The notes under the pieces: generated by a model | The model's database searches: none | What the model was told of the DNA's origin: nothing | What the model saw: the letters and a program-made list of their open reading frames with translations, nothing else | Source of the DNA: Leifsonia xyli | Lineage (GTDB): Bacteria; Actinomycetota; Actinomycetes; Actinomycetales; Microbacteriaceae | Direction: 5' to 3' | Assembly (NCBI GenBank): GCA_003243275.1 | Contig: QFQR01000006.1 | Coordinates: 124,001 to 188,000 of the forward strand | DNA length: 64,000 nucleotides | Made by a program: the position numbers and the translations under genes | Part shown: in pieces, positions 52,996-61,060 of the stretch | How positions within the stretch are numbered: the stretch's first letter is position 1 | Layout of the letters: every line of letters begins with the position of its first letter

Positions 52996-55134
52996 ATGGT
53001 GGATAACGACGTACCCGAAGTTCCGTTCGACACGAGCCTGCTCGCGGAGCCCGACGAGGCGACCGAGGCGGATCGCGACACCGAGGCCGCCCCGGCCGCC
53101 GAGACCGTCGCCGAGGACAGCCCCGCTGTCGAGGAGCCGGGCTCGCCGTTCGCCCTCGTCTTCCAGGCACCCCCGCCCCCTCCGCCCGGGGCCGCCGCTC
53201 CCACCATCCCCCTCGAGGACGACGCCCCGTCGGCATCCTCGCGTCGCCGCACCCGTCGCCGTTCGGGCGAGGGGCCCCGCGACGGCGACGACGCGCCGGG
53301 AACCACCGTGCGGGTGCGTCAGCCGCGGCAGGCGCCCGCGCCGATCACCGAGCCGCAGCGGGTCAAGGGTTCCACCCGTCTCGAGGCGAAGAAGCAGCGC
53401 CGCCGCGACGGGCGAGACGCCGGCCGCCGCCGCCAGGTCATCACCGAGGCCGAGTTCCTCGCCCGCCGCGAGTCGGTCGACCGGGTCATGGTGGTGCGCT
53501 CCAAGTTCGGCCGCATCCAGATCGGCGTGCTCGAAGACGGGGTGCTCGTGGAGCACTACGTCGCGCGTGCCGCCGACGCGAGCCTCATCGGCAACGTGTA
53601 CCTCGGCCGCGTGCAGAACGTGCTGCCGAGCATGGAGGCCGCCTTCGTCGACATCGGTCGGGGGCGCAACGCCGTGCTCTACTCGGGCGAGGTCGACTGG
53701 GAGGCCGCGGCCGCGAACGCGGAGGGCGAGGCCAAGAACCAGCCGCGCCGCATCGAGCTCGCGCTGAAGCCAGGCGACCGGGTGCTCGTGCAGGTCACCA
53801 AGGACCCGGTGGGACACAAGGGCGCGCGGCTCACCAGCCAGGTGAGCCTGCCCGGCCGCTACCTCGTCTACGTGCCAGGCGGCTCGATGAACGGCATCAG
53901 CCGGAAGCTCCCCGACACCGAGCGTGCGCGCCTCAAGAAGATCCTCAAGGAGGTGCTGCCGGATGACGCGGGCGTCATCGTGCGCACCGCCGCCGAGGGC
54001 GCCACCGAGGAGCAGCTGACCCTCGACGTGCAGCGCCTCACCTCGCAGTGGGCGGAGATCGAGCGGGCCGTCGAGACGCAGCAGGCGCCTGCGCTGCTGC
54101 ACTCGGAGCCCGACCTGCTGGTGAAGATCATCCGCGACGTCTTCAACGAGGACTTCCAGAAGCTCATCATCGAGGGCGACGACGCGCGGGCCACCATCGA
54201 GAAGTACCTCGCGGCGGTCGCCCCCGACCTGCTCGACCGGGTCGAGATCTACACGGATTCCGCCGACAGCTTCGACAAGAACCGCATCACCGAGCAGATC
54301 GAGAAGGCGCTCGAGCGCAAGGTCTGGCTGCCGTCGGGCGGCTCGCTCATCATCGACCGCACCGAGGCGATGACGGTCGTCGATGTCAACACGGGCAAGT
54401 TCGTCGGCTCCGGCGGCAACCTCGAGGAGACCGTCACCAAGAACAACCTCGAGGCGGCGGAGGAGATCGTGCGCCAGCTGCGGCTGCGCGACATCGGCGG
54501 CATCATCGTCGTCGACTTCATCGACATGGTGCTCGAGTCCAACCGCGACCTCGTGCTGCGTCGGCTCGTCGAGTGCCTCTCGCGCGACCGCACCAAGCAT
54601 CAGGTGGCCGAGGTCACCTCGCTCGGGCTCGTGCAGATGACCCGCAAGAAGCTGGGCCTCGGCCTGCTCGAGTCGTTCAGCGAGAACTGCGAGCACTGCG
54701 CCGGGCGCGGGCTCATCGTGCACCACGACCCGGTGTTCAAGCACCGCGGTCAGCAGGCGGAGCAGCCCGCGACATCCGGGCGCAGCCGCCGTGGTCGCGG
54801 CGGCAACGGCGGAGGCCAGCAGCCCGCGCAGGCGCCGAAGCAGAACGGCAACGGAACCCACGAGATCACGGATGACGTGCGCAACGCGCTCGCCAAGATC
54901 GCGGCGAAGACGGTTCACCACGACGAGACCGAGACGGTCGCGACGGCTCCGGTCGAGATCCTCGACATCCCGATCGAGCCGGTGCGCAGCGAACCGCAGC
55001 GCCCGTCGGTCGACGCGGATGCCGTGCTCGGCTCGGTGCTGAACGCGCTGCCCGAGCCGGCCGCCCCCGGCAAGGGCCGTTCGCGCCGTTCGCGTCGCGC
55101 CTCCTCGCCCGCGTCGTCGCCCGACGCGGGCTGA
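52996..55134 (+). CDS. rne: Ribonuclease E/G
   Basis: A 712-residue single-strand endonuclease for rRNA, tRNA and mRNA processing. The first 170 residues are acidic/Pro-rich and then Arg-rich; the S1 domain begins GNVYLGRVQNVLPSMEAAFVDIG (about 198); catalytic Mg sites lie in TVVDVNTGKFVG (about 459-470) and IIVVDFIDM; the Zn-link is CEHCAGRG (about 565, family CPxC). The C-terminal 120 residues are a low-complexity basic/acidic tail. This arrangement, catalytic core with tails at both ends, is usual in Actinobacteria. The ATG at 52996 has GAGGAGC upstream. Confidence 0.95.
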   Translation: MVDNDVPEVPFDTSLLAEPDEATEADRDTEAAPAAETVAEDSPAVEEPGSPFALVFQAPPPPPPGAAAPTIPLEDDAPSASSRRRTRRRSGEGPRDGDDAPGTTVRVRQPRQAPAPITEPQRVKGSTRLEAKKQRRRDGRDAGRRRQVITEAEFLARRESVDRVMVVRSKFGRIQIGVLEDGVLVEHYVARAADASLIGNVYLGRVQNVLPSMEAAFVDIGRGRNAVLYSGEVDWEAAAANAEGEAKNQPRRIELALKPGDRVLVQVTKDPVGHKGARLTSQVSLPGRYLVYVPGGSMNGISRKLPDTERARLKKILKEVLPDDAGVIVRTAAEGATEEQLTLDVQRLTSQWAEIERAVETQQAPALLHSEPDLLVKIIRDVFNEDFQKLIIEGDDARATIEKYLAAVAPDLLDRVEIYTDSADSFDKNRITEQIEKALERKVWLPSGGSLIIDRTEAMTVVDVNTGKFVGSGGNLEETVTKNNLEAAEEIVRQLRLRDIGGIIVVDFIDMVLESNRDLVLRRLVECLSRDRTKHQVAEVTSLGLVQMTRKKLGLGLLESFSENCEHCAGRGLIVHHDPVFKHRGQQAEQPATSGRSRRGRGGNGGGQQPAQAPKQNGNGTHEITDDVRNALAKIAAKTVHHDETETVATAPVEILDIPIEPVRSEPQRPSVDADAVLGSVLNALPEPAAPGKGRSRRSRRASSPASSPDAG

Positions 55135-55137
55135 GCC

Positions 55138-55174
55138 GGTCGGGAGCGCCCGGTCGGCCGGACGCTCCCCGACC
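55138..55174. terminator. Bidirectional hairpin, rne/DUF4031
   Basis: GGTCGGGAGCG pairs with CGCTCCCCGACC (one bulge) around a GC-rich loop, between two convergent genes, four bases after the rne stop and three before the DUF4031 stop. Confidence 0.6.
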
Positions 55175-55176
55175 AG

Positions 55177-55449
55177 CTAGCTCGGGCGCTTGTCGCGTTG
55201 ACGCACCCGGAGCCCGCCCGTCTGCAGCCGCCGCAGCAGCTCGCGGCCGGTGACCGGTTCGGCGCCGAGCGCGATGAGCGCATCCCGTCGCTCGGCGGGG
55301 TAGTCGTAGTGGTCGTGGTCGAAGCCGCGCTCCGGGATGCCGGCCAGGCGCGCGAAGGCGTGCAGCTCATCCAGCGAGGTGTCGGAGACGAGATGCCCCC
55401 ACACGGTGCCGTGATTCGGCCAGATCGCCTCGTCGATGAGCACCGCCAT
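55177..55449 (-). CDS. DUF4031 protein
   Basis: A 90-residue protein of the DUF4031 family, short cytoplasmic proteins common in Actinobacteria. The family pattern is clear: AVLIDEAIWPNHGTVWGHLVSD, then ELHAFARLAGIPERGFDHDHYDYPAERR, then ELLRRLQTGGLR. The conserved His and Asp residues in HDHYDYP suggest a metal site, but no function is established. Convergent with rne. Confidence 0.88.
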   Translation of the reverse strand: MAVLIDEAIWPNHGTVWGHLVSDTSLDELHAFARLAGIPERGFDHDHYDYPAERRDALIALGAEPVTGRELLRRLQTGGLRVRQRDKRPS

Positions 55450-55606
55450 CTGGTCACCCTAGATCAGCGCCGACTGCCTCGTCAGATGACGGCCGCCCGG
55501 CAGGCCGGGGACACCGCTCTCGCCCGGGATGCAGCGCTCACCGCGGTGCTCGCGGCGCTCCTCGTCACCCACCTCGTGCCGCGGCGCGCGGAGGCCTGAT
55601 CACCTT

Positions 55607-55635
55607 TTGCGGGAATGCCCCGCGTGGGCTATTCT
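55607..55635 (+). promoter_or_regulatory. rplU-rpmA promoter
   Basis: -35 TTGCGG (55607-55612), 17-base spacer, -10 TATTCT (55630-55635). The transcript would start near 55643, giving a leader of about 100 bases to rplU. Upstream (55450-55606) no gene is supported; a 37-codon frame at 55486 is discussed separately. Confidence 0.5.
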
Positions 55636-55741
55636 TGACCCTTGGTGTCTGCGGGTTTCACCTCGCATTCGATACCCCGCGTTCTCCGGGCCCCGCGGCC
55701 CGGTGAAGCGACAGACTTCCATCCATACGTAAGGAACTCAC

Positions 55742-56050
55742 GTGGTTTACGCAGTTGTGCGCGCCGGTGGCCGGCAGGAGAAGGTCGAGGTCGGCACGAT
55801 CGTCGTCCTCGACCGCCTCAAGGCCGAGCAGGGCGGCAAGATCGAGCTCACCCCCGTTCTCTTCGTCGACGGTGACACGATCACGCACGACGAGAAGGCC
55901 CTCGCGAAGGTCAAGGTGACCGCCGAGGTCATCGGCCACGAGCGCGGCAAGAAGATCGTCATCCAGAAGTTCAAGAACAAGACCGGGTACAAGAAGCGTC
56001 AGGGCCACCGCTCGGAGCTCACCCGCGTCAAGATCACCGGCATCAAGTAA
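55742..56050 (+). CDS. rplU: 50S ribosomal protein L21
   Basis: A 102-residue L21. Begins VYAVVRAGGRQEKVEVGTIV and ends with the family signature KNKTGYKKRQGHRSELTRVKI. It binds 23S rRNA in the large subunit. The GTG start has AAGGAAC upstream. 14 bases before rpmA, with which it is co-transcribed. Confidence 0.98.
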   Translation: MVYAVVRAGGRQEKVEVGTIVVLDRLKAEQGGKIELTPVLFVDGDTITHDEKALAKVKVTAEVIGHERGKKIVIQKFKNKTGYKKRQGHRSELTRVKITGIK

Positions 56051-56064
56051 GCAGGGGCTGAGCA

Positions 56065-56319
56065 ATGGCACACAAGAAGGGCGCATCGTCCACCCGCAAC
56101 GGTCGCGACTCGAACGCGCAGCGCCTCGGCGTCAAGCGCTACGGCGGCCAGGTCGTGAAGGCAGGCGAGATCATCGTCCGCCAGCGCGGCACCCACTTCC
56201 ACCCCGGCGTGAACGTCGGACGCGGTGGCGACGACACGCTGTTCGCCCTCGAGGCGGGCGCCGTGCAGTTCGGCACCAAGGGCGGCCGCAAGGTCGTCAA
56301 CATCGTCGTCCCGGCGTAG
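56065..56319 (+). CDS. rpmA: 50S ribosomal protein L27
   Basis: An 84-residue L27 located at the peptidyl transferase centre: AHKKGASSTRNGRDSNAQRLGVKRYGGQ and the GxxGxxxxIxxRQRGTHFHPG pattern (IIVRQRGTHFHPG). No cleavable N-terminal extension of the Firmicutes type is present. Confidence 0.98.
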   Translation: MAHKKGASSTRNGRDSNAQRLGVKRYGGQVVKAGEIIVRQRGTHFHPGVNVGRGGDDTLFALEAGAVQFGTKGGRKVVNIVVPA

Positions 56320-56342
56320 TCGCCCGACGACACAGTTTTCTG

Positions 56343-56370
56343 CGAAGGGCGAGCTGCGGCTCGCCCTTCG
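56343..56370. terminator. Terminator hairpin after rpmA
   Basis: CGAAGGGCGAGC-TGCG-GCTCGCCCTTCG, 12-bp perfect stem with a tetraloop, 23 bases after the rpmA stop; only a weak T-rich tract (TCGTCGTATGTT) follows. obgE may be read through or have its own start. Confidence 0.65.
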
Positions 56371-56407
56371 TCGTATGTTCAGAGCCCGCGAGAGCAAGGA
56401 GGAGCGG

Positions 56408-57934
56408 ATGGCGAGCTTCGTCGACCAGGTGACGCTGCATCTGCGCGCGGGGCACGGCGGCAACGGCTGCGTGTCGGTGCGTCGTGAGAAGTTCAAGCCG
56501 CTCGCCGGCCCAGACGGGGGCAACGGCGGGCACGGCGGCGACATCGTGCTCGTCGCCGACCCGCAGGTCACGACCCTGCTGAACTACCACCGGGCCCCGC
56601 ACCGATCCAGCGGCAACGGCGGCCCCGGCATGGGCGACCACCGGGCCGGCTACGCGGGGGAGGAGCTCGTGCTGCCGGTTCCGGTCGGCACGGTCGTCTC
56701 GACGCCATCCGGTGACCAGCTCGTCGACCTCGTGGAGCCCGGCATGCGCTTCGTCGTCGCCGACGGCGGCCAGGGTGGCCTCGGCAACGCGGCGCTCGCC
56801 ACCACGAAGCGCAAGGCGCCCGGGTTCGCGCTGCTCGGCACGACCGGCTACGAGGGCGACGTGCTGCTGGAGCTGAAGACGGTGGCGGATGTCGCCCTCG
56901 TCGGCTACCCGAGCGCCGGCAAGTCGAGCCTCATCGCGGCGCTCTCGGCCGCGAAGCCGAAGATCGCCGACTACCCGTTCACGACGCTGCACCCGAACCT
57001 CGGCGTGGTCGAGGCGGGCGAGGTGCGCTACACGATCGCGGATGTACCGGGCCTCATCGAGGGTGCGAGCGAGGGCAAGGGGCTCGGCCTCGAGTTCCTG
57101 CGGCATGTGGAGCGCTGCTCGGCGCTGCTGCACGTGCTCGACTGCGCGACGCTCGAACCCGGCCGGGATCCGATCTCCGACCTCGATGTGATCCTCGGCG
57201 AGCTGGCCGCGTATCCGGTGCCCGAGGGGCAGACCCCGCTGCTCGAGCGGCCGCAGCTCGTGGCGCTCAACAAGGTCGACGTGCCCGACGCGAAGGAGCT
57301 CGCCGACTTCGTGCGTCCCGCCCTCGAGGAGCGCGGCTACCGCGTCTTCGAGGTGTCGGCGGTCAGCCACGAGGGGCTGCGGCAGCTCTCCTTCGCGCTC
57401 GCCGAACTCGTGGAGGCGGATCGGAAGGCCAAGGCGGCGGCGCCGCCCCCGCAGCGCATCGTGATCCGTCCGAAGGCCGTCGACGCGGTCGATTTCGCGG
57501 TGATCCTGCACGGTGGCACCGAGCCCGAATATCACGTCACGGGTGCCAAGCCCGAGCGATGGGTGCAGCAGACCGATTTCGCCAACGATGAGGCCGTCGG
57601 GTTCCTCGCCGATCGGCTCGCGAAGCTCGGCGTCGAGGAGGAGCTCTTCGCGCAGGGAGCCGTGCCGGGCTCCACCGTCGTCATCGGCGACATGGTGTTC
57701 GACTGGGAGCCCACCCTCACCTCCGCGGCCGAGCTCATCACGAGCCCCCGCGGCACCGACGCGCGCCTCGACGACAACCGGCGCGCCACCCGCGCCCAGC
57801 GCCGCGAGGAGTACCACGAGCGGATGGATGCCAAGGCGGCCGCGCGCGCCGAACTCGACGCCGAGCGCGAGGCGGGGCTGTGGGCCGACGTCGACTCCGA
57901 CGCCGACGCCGCTGCCGAAGGAGACGGGGCGTGA
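56408..57934 (+). CDS. obgE: GTPase ObgE/CgtA
   Basis: A 508-residue Obg GTPase acting in 50S ribosome assembly and growth control. The glycine-rich Obg fold spans residues 1 to about 158 (AGHGGNGCVSVRREKF); the G domain has P-loop GYPSAGKSSLI, switch YPFTTLHPNLG, DVPGLIEGASEGKGLG and NKVD; the OCT domain lies at about 345-425 (FAVILHGGTEPEYHV...FDWEPT), found in Actinobacteria and Firmicutes. A long acidic/Arg tail of about 75 residues follows. The ATG is set by AAGGAGG five bases upstream. Its stop overlaps the proB GTG (GTGA). Confidence 0.97.
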   Translation: MASFVDQVTLHLRAGHGGNGCVSVRREKFKPLAGPDGGNGGHGGDIVLVADPQVTTLLNYHRAPHRSSGNGGPGMGDHRAGYAGEELVLPVPVGTVVSTPSGDQLVDLVEPGMRFVVADGGQGGLGNAALATTKRKAPGFALLGTTGYEGDVLLELKTVADVALVGYPSAGKSSLIAALSAAKPKIADYPFTTLHPNLGVVEAGEVRYTIADVPGLIEGASEGKGLGLEFLRHVERCSALLHVLDCATLEPGRDPISDLDVILGELAAYPVPEGQTPLLERPQLVALNKVDVPDAKELADFVRPALEERGYRVFEVSAVSHEGLRQLSFALAELVEADRKAKAAAPPPQRIVIRPKAVDAVDFAVILHGGTEPEYHVTGAKPERWVQQTDFANDEAVGFLADRLAKLGVEEELFAQGAVPGSTVVIGDMVFDWEPTLTSAAELITSPRGTDARLDDNRRATRAQRREEYHERMDAKAAARAELDAEREAGLWADVDSDADAAAEGDGA

Positions 57935-58716
57935 GCGGAGCGCTGCGCGCGGCGGTGACGGATGCGAAGCGCATCGTCGTGAAGGTCGGCTCGAGTTCCG
58001 TCTCGGGGCCGAACGTCGCGCAGATCGGGCCGCTCGTGGATGCGCTCGCGGCGGTGCACGCGCGGGGTGCCGAGGTGATCCTGGTGTCGTCCGGCGCGAT
58101 CGCGACCGGCATGCCGTACCTGCAGCTCGATGCGCGTCCGAGCGACCTGGCGACCCAGCAGGCGGCGGCGGCGGTGGGGCAGAACATCCTCATCGTGCGC
58201 TACCAGGAGTCGCTGCACCGCTACGCGATCGTCGCGGGCCAGGTGCTGCTCACCGCGGGTGACCTGGAGAACCCCACCCCGCGCGGCAACGCGCAGCGTG
58301 CGATGGAGCGCCTGCTCGACCTGCGCATCCTGCCGATCGTCAACGAGAACGACACCGTCGCCACCCACGAGATCCGCTTCGGTGACAACGACCGCCTCGC
58401 CGCGCTCGTGTCCGAGCTCGTCGGTGCCGACCTCCTCGTGCTGCTCTCGGATGTCGACGCGCTCTACACGCGTCCTCCGCAGCTTCCGGGGGCGCGCCGC
58501 ATCGCGGAGGTGGCGTTCGACGACGACCTCGCGGGGGTGGAGCTCGGCGACATCGGGTCGGCGGGCGTCGGCACCGGGGGAGCAGGCACGAAGATCGCGG
58601 CCGCGAAGCTGGCGGCCGCATCCGGAACCCCCGTGCTGCTGGCCTCCACCGCCAACGTCGGCGCCGCCCTCGCGGGCGAGCCCACCGGCACCTGGTTCGA
58701 GCCCGCCCCCTGCTGA
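57931..58716 (+). CDS. proB: Glutamate 5-kinase, short form without PUA domain
   Basis: A 261-residue amino acid kinase making gamma-glutamyl phosphate, the first step of proline synthesis. Motifs: RIVVKVGSSSV (residues about 12-22), VSSGAIATGM, IVNENDTVA, IRFGDNDRLAALVSEL and GTGGAGTKIAAAKLA. The E. coli enzyme has 367 residues with a C-terminal PUA domain; here the protein ends right after the kinase fold, so PUA is absent, without a frameshift visible in the following 230 bases. Coupled to obgE by a GTGA overlap. proA follows but is separated by a palindrome-rich gap. Confidence 0.95.
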   Translation: MSGALRAAVTDAKRIVVKVGSSSVSGPNVAQIGPLVDALAAVHARGAEVILVSSGAIATGMPYLQLDARPSDLATQQAAAAVGQNILIVRYQESLHRYAIVAGQVLLTAGDLENPTPRGNAQRAMERLLDLRILPIVNENDTVATHEIRFGDNDRLAALVSELVGADLLVLLSDVDALYTRPPQLPGARRIAEVAFDDDLAGVELGDIGSAGVGTGGAGTKIAAAKLAAASGTPVLLASTANVGAALAGEPTGTWFEPAPC

Positions 58717-58729
58717 TCGGCTTTCCTGC

Positions 58730-58930
58730 CAAACGCTGCAGCGTTTGCCTCAGCGCGCCCGAGATCGCCGGCGCGCCACGCCAAACGGTGGCGCACGTGT
58801 GGTGGCGAGGTTCAAACGCTGCAGCGTTCATCAGGGCCCTCGTCGACCAGGATGCGGGCGCGGGCGCTACAGGTTTCGACCGCACGCTGCAGCGATGGCT
58901 GGCGCGCGAGGCTGAACGCTGCAGCGTTTG
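58730..58930. repeat. Cluster of CGCTGCAGCG palindromes between proB and proA
   Basis: Four copies: CAAACGCTGCAGCGTTTG (58730-58747, perfect 18-bp palindrome), AACGCTGCAGCGTT (58815-58828), the core CGCTGCAGCG (58885-58894) and AACGCTGCAGCGTT (58915-58928). Copies 2 and 4 are exactly 100 bp apart. Between copies 1 and 2 is another dyad, GCGCCAC...GTGGCGC (58772-58794). The last copy lies about eight bases upstream of the proA -10 box, an operator-like position. Confidence 0.8.
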
Positions 58931-58937
58931 GCAGAAC

Positions 58938-58943
58938 TAGACT
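58938..58943 (+). promoter_or_regulatory. -10 box of probable leaderless proA promoter
   Basis: TAGACT seven bases before the proA ATG, no Shine-Dalgarno sequence. Confidence 0.45.
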
Positions 58944-58950
58944 CGCGCAC

Positions 58951-60210
58951 ATGCCCGACTCCGCCACCGCCCTCGACGACAAGCTGCGCGCGGCCCGCAC
59001 TGCCGCCATCGCGCTCGCGCAGGCCTCCACCGCGCAGAAGAACGCGGGACTCGAGGCGATCGCGAAGGCCGTCGAGTCCGGCGCCGACCGCATCCTGCCC
59101 GCCAACGAGCTCGACCTCGTGAACGGACGGGACGGCGGGATGACGCAGGGCCTGCAAGACCGCCTGCGGCTGGACGACGCCCGCCTGGCCGCCCTCGCAT
59201 CCGCCACCCGCGACATCATCGCCCTGCCCGACCCCATCGGCACGGTGCTGCGCGGCTCGACCCTGCCGAACGGCCTGCAGCTCACCCAGGTGCGCGTGCC
59301 GTTCGGCGTGGTCGGCGCGATCTACGAGGCGCGCCCGAACGTCACGATCGACATCGCCGCGCTCGCGCTCAAGTCGGGCAATGCCGTCGTCTTGCGCGGC
59401 GGCAGCGCGGCCGAGAACACCAACAGGGTGCTCGTCGCCCTCATCCAGGAGGCGCTCGTCACCGTGGGGCTGCCTGCCGACGCCGTGCAGACCATCGACG
59501 AGTTCGGGCGCGAGGGCGCGACCGAACTCATGCAGGCGCGCGGGCTCGTCGACGTGCTCATCCCGCGAGGTTCCGCCCAGCTCATCGACGCCGTGGTGCG
59601 CGAATCGAAGGTGCCCGTGATCGAGACCGGCGCGGGGGTCGTGCACCTCTTCCTCGACAAGACGGCGGATGTCGCCATGGCGACCGAGATCGCCGTCAAC
59701 TCGAAGGTGCAGCGTCCGAGCGTCTGCAACGCCCTCGAAACCCTGCTCGTCGACACGGATGCCGCGGAGCGCCTGCTCCCCCCGGTGCTCGCGGCGCTCG
59801 CCGGCAACGGTGTGACGATCCACGGCGACGAACGCACCCGCGCCCTCTACCCGGCGGCGGTTCCCGTCACGGAGGAGGACTGGGCGACCGAGCACATGAG
59901 CCTCGACCTGTCGGTGAAGGTGGTCGACGACCTCGACGCGGCGCTCGAGCACATCCGCAGCTACTCGACCCACCACACCGAGTCGATCGTGACGAACGAC
60001 ATGGCCACCGCGAACCGCTTCCTCGCGGAGGTCGACTCGGCTGTCGTCATGGTCAACGCCTCGACGCGTTTCACCGACGGCGGCGAGTTCGGTTTCGGCG
60101 CGGAGGTCGGCATCTCCACGCAGAAGCTGCACGCGCGGGGGCCGATGGGGCTGCCCGAGCTGACGAGCACGAAGTGGATCGTGCGCGGCGAAGGCCAGGT
60201 GCGAGGCTGA
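58951..60210 (+). CDS. proA: Gamma-glutamyl phosphate reductase
   Basis: A 419-residue aldehyde-dehydrogenase-fold enzyme reducing gamma-glutamyl phosphate with NADPH to glutamate semialdehyde. Motifs: QVRVPFGVVGAIYEARPNVT (residues about 112-131), VVLRGGSAAENTN, LIPRGSAQLID, VPVIETGAGVVHLF, and catalytic Cys in KVQRPSVCNALETLL. C-terminal GEFGFGAEVGISTQKLHARGPMGL is diagnostic. Full length. It has its own promoter, unlike proB, which is read from obgE. Confidence 0.97.
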   Translation: MPDSATALDDKLRAARTAAIALAQASTAQKNAGLEAIAKAVESGADRILPANELDLVNGRDGGMTQGLQDRLRLDDARLAALASATRDIIALPDPIGTVLRGSTLPNGLQLTQVRVPFGVVGAIYEARPNVTIDIAALALKSGNAVVLRGGSAAENTNRVLVALIQEALVTVGLPADAVQTIDEFGREGATELMQARGLVDVLIPRGSAQLIDAVVRESKVPVIETGAGVVHLFLDKTADVAMATEIAVNSKVQRPSVCNALETLLVDTDAAERLLPPVLAALAGNGVTIHGDERTRALYPAAVPVTEEDWATEHMSLDLSVKVVDDLDAALEHIRSYSTHHTESIVTNDMATANRFLAEVDSAVVMVNASTRFTDGGEFGFGAEVGISTQKLHARGPMGLPELTSTKWIVRGEGQVRG

Positions 60211-60225
60211 CGGCCCGAACCCGGC

Positions 60226-60231
60226 TAGACT
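60226..60231 (+). promoter_or_regulatory. -10 box of a probable leaderless promoter
   Basis: TAGACT seven bases before the ATG at 60239, the same box and spacing as proA. Confidence 0.45.
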
Positions 60232-60238
60232 CGACCCC

Positions 60239-60448
60239 ATGCTCAGCACGCTTCTCGTCGAGACCACCGAAGAGCTCGCCCCGCTCATCGCGCCGGCCTG
60301 GGTGTTCGCCGCGATCGCGGCCGCCATCTTCATCGTGCTCGGCTTCGTCACCTACAGCTACCGCGATGTCGCCAACCGCCACAGCGACAAGGCGTCGGCT
60401 CAGGACGCGCACGGCGACGCATCCGGCCGCGCTGGTGGCGGCCACTAG
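60239..60448 (+). CDS. Small single-pass membrane protein
   Basis: A 69-residue protein with one hydrophobic helix (PAWVFAAIAAAIFIVLGFVTYSY, residues about 19-41) followed by a short charged cytoplasmic tail (RDVANRHSDKASAQDAHG). Small proteins of this shape are found before nadD in related genomes; no function is known. Strong promoter-like box and spacing support expression. Its TAG stop is the first half of the nadD -10 box. Confidence 0.75.
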   Translation: MLSTLLVETTEELAPLIAPAWVFAAIAAAIFIVLGFVTYSYRDVANRHSDKASAQDAHGDASGRAGGGH

Positions 60449-60451
60449 GCT
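60446..60451 (+). promoter_or_regulatory. -10 box of probable leaderless nadD promoter
   Basis: TAGGCT six bases before the nadD GTG. It includes the stop codon of the preceding small gene. Confidence 0.35.
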
Positions 60452-60457
60452 CACCTC

Positions 60458-61060
60458 GTGAGCGAAGGAGCCGCGCGACGCCCCCGGATCGGCGTCATGG
60501 GCGGAACCTTCGACCCCATCCACCACGGTCACCTGGTGGCCGCGAGCGAGGTGCAGCAGACCTTCCAGCTCGATGAGGTGGTCTTCGTGCCCACCGGTCA
60601 GCCGTGGATGAAGGCCGAGGTCACCCCGGCGGAGCACCGCTACCTCATGTCGGTCGTCGCGACGGCATCCAATCCGCGCTTCACGGTGAGCCGCGTCGAC
60701 ATCGACCGCGGCGGCATCACCTACACGATCGACACCCTGCGTGATCTGCGCGCGCAGCGTCCCGATGCCGAGCTGTTCTTCATCACCGGGGCGGATGCCG
60801 TGGCGCAGATCGTGCAGTGGAAGGACGTCGACGAGCTCTGGGGGCTGGCCCATTTCGTGGCCGTCTCCCGACCTGGACATTCGCTGGACATTCGCGGATT
60901 GCCGGAGGCTGGCGTAAGCTCGCTGGAAGTGCCCGCTCTCGCCATCTCCTCCACGGAGTGCCGTGAGCGAGTCGGCCGGGGATTCCCGGTGTGGTACTTG
61001 GTTCCCGACGGTGTCGTGCAGTACATCTCCAAGCATCACCTCTATCGGAGTACGACATGA
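60458..61060 (+). CDS. nadD: Nicotinate-nucleotide adenylyltransferase
   Basis: A 200-residue enzyme joining NaMN and ATP to NaAD in NAD synthesis. RIGVMGGTFDPIHHGHLVAA (residues about 9-28) carries the (H/T)xGH motif; the ATP-contact motif is AISSTECRERV (family ISST/SxxR). Start GTG, no ribosome site, TAGGCT upstream. Its stop overlaps the next ATG by 4 bases. Confidence 0.97.
   Translation: MSEGAARRPRIGVMGGTFDPIHHGHLVAASEVQQTFQLDEVVFVPTGQPWMKAEVTPAEHRYLMSVVATASNPRFTVSRVDIDRGGITYTIDTLRDLRAQRPDAELFFITGADAVAQIVQWKDVDELWGLAHFVAVSRPGHSLDIRGLPEAGVSSLEVPALAISSTECRERVGRGFPVWYLVPDGVVQYISKHHLYRSTT

Noticed and set aside
55486..55599. 37-codon frame (MTAARQAGDTALARD...) upstream of the rplU promoter
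   Set aside because: No ribosome site and no family recognised. A hydrophobic stretch (AALTAVLAALLVTHLV) makes a small membrane peptide conceivable, but support is too weak to annotate.
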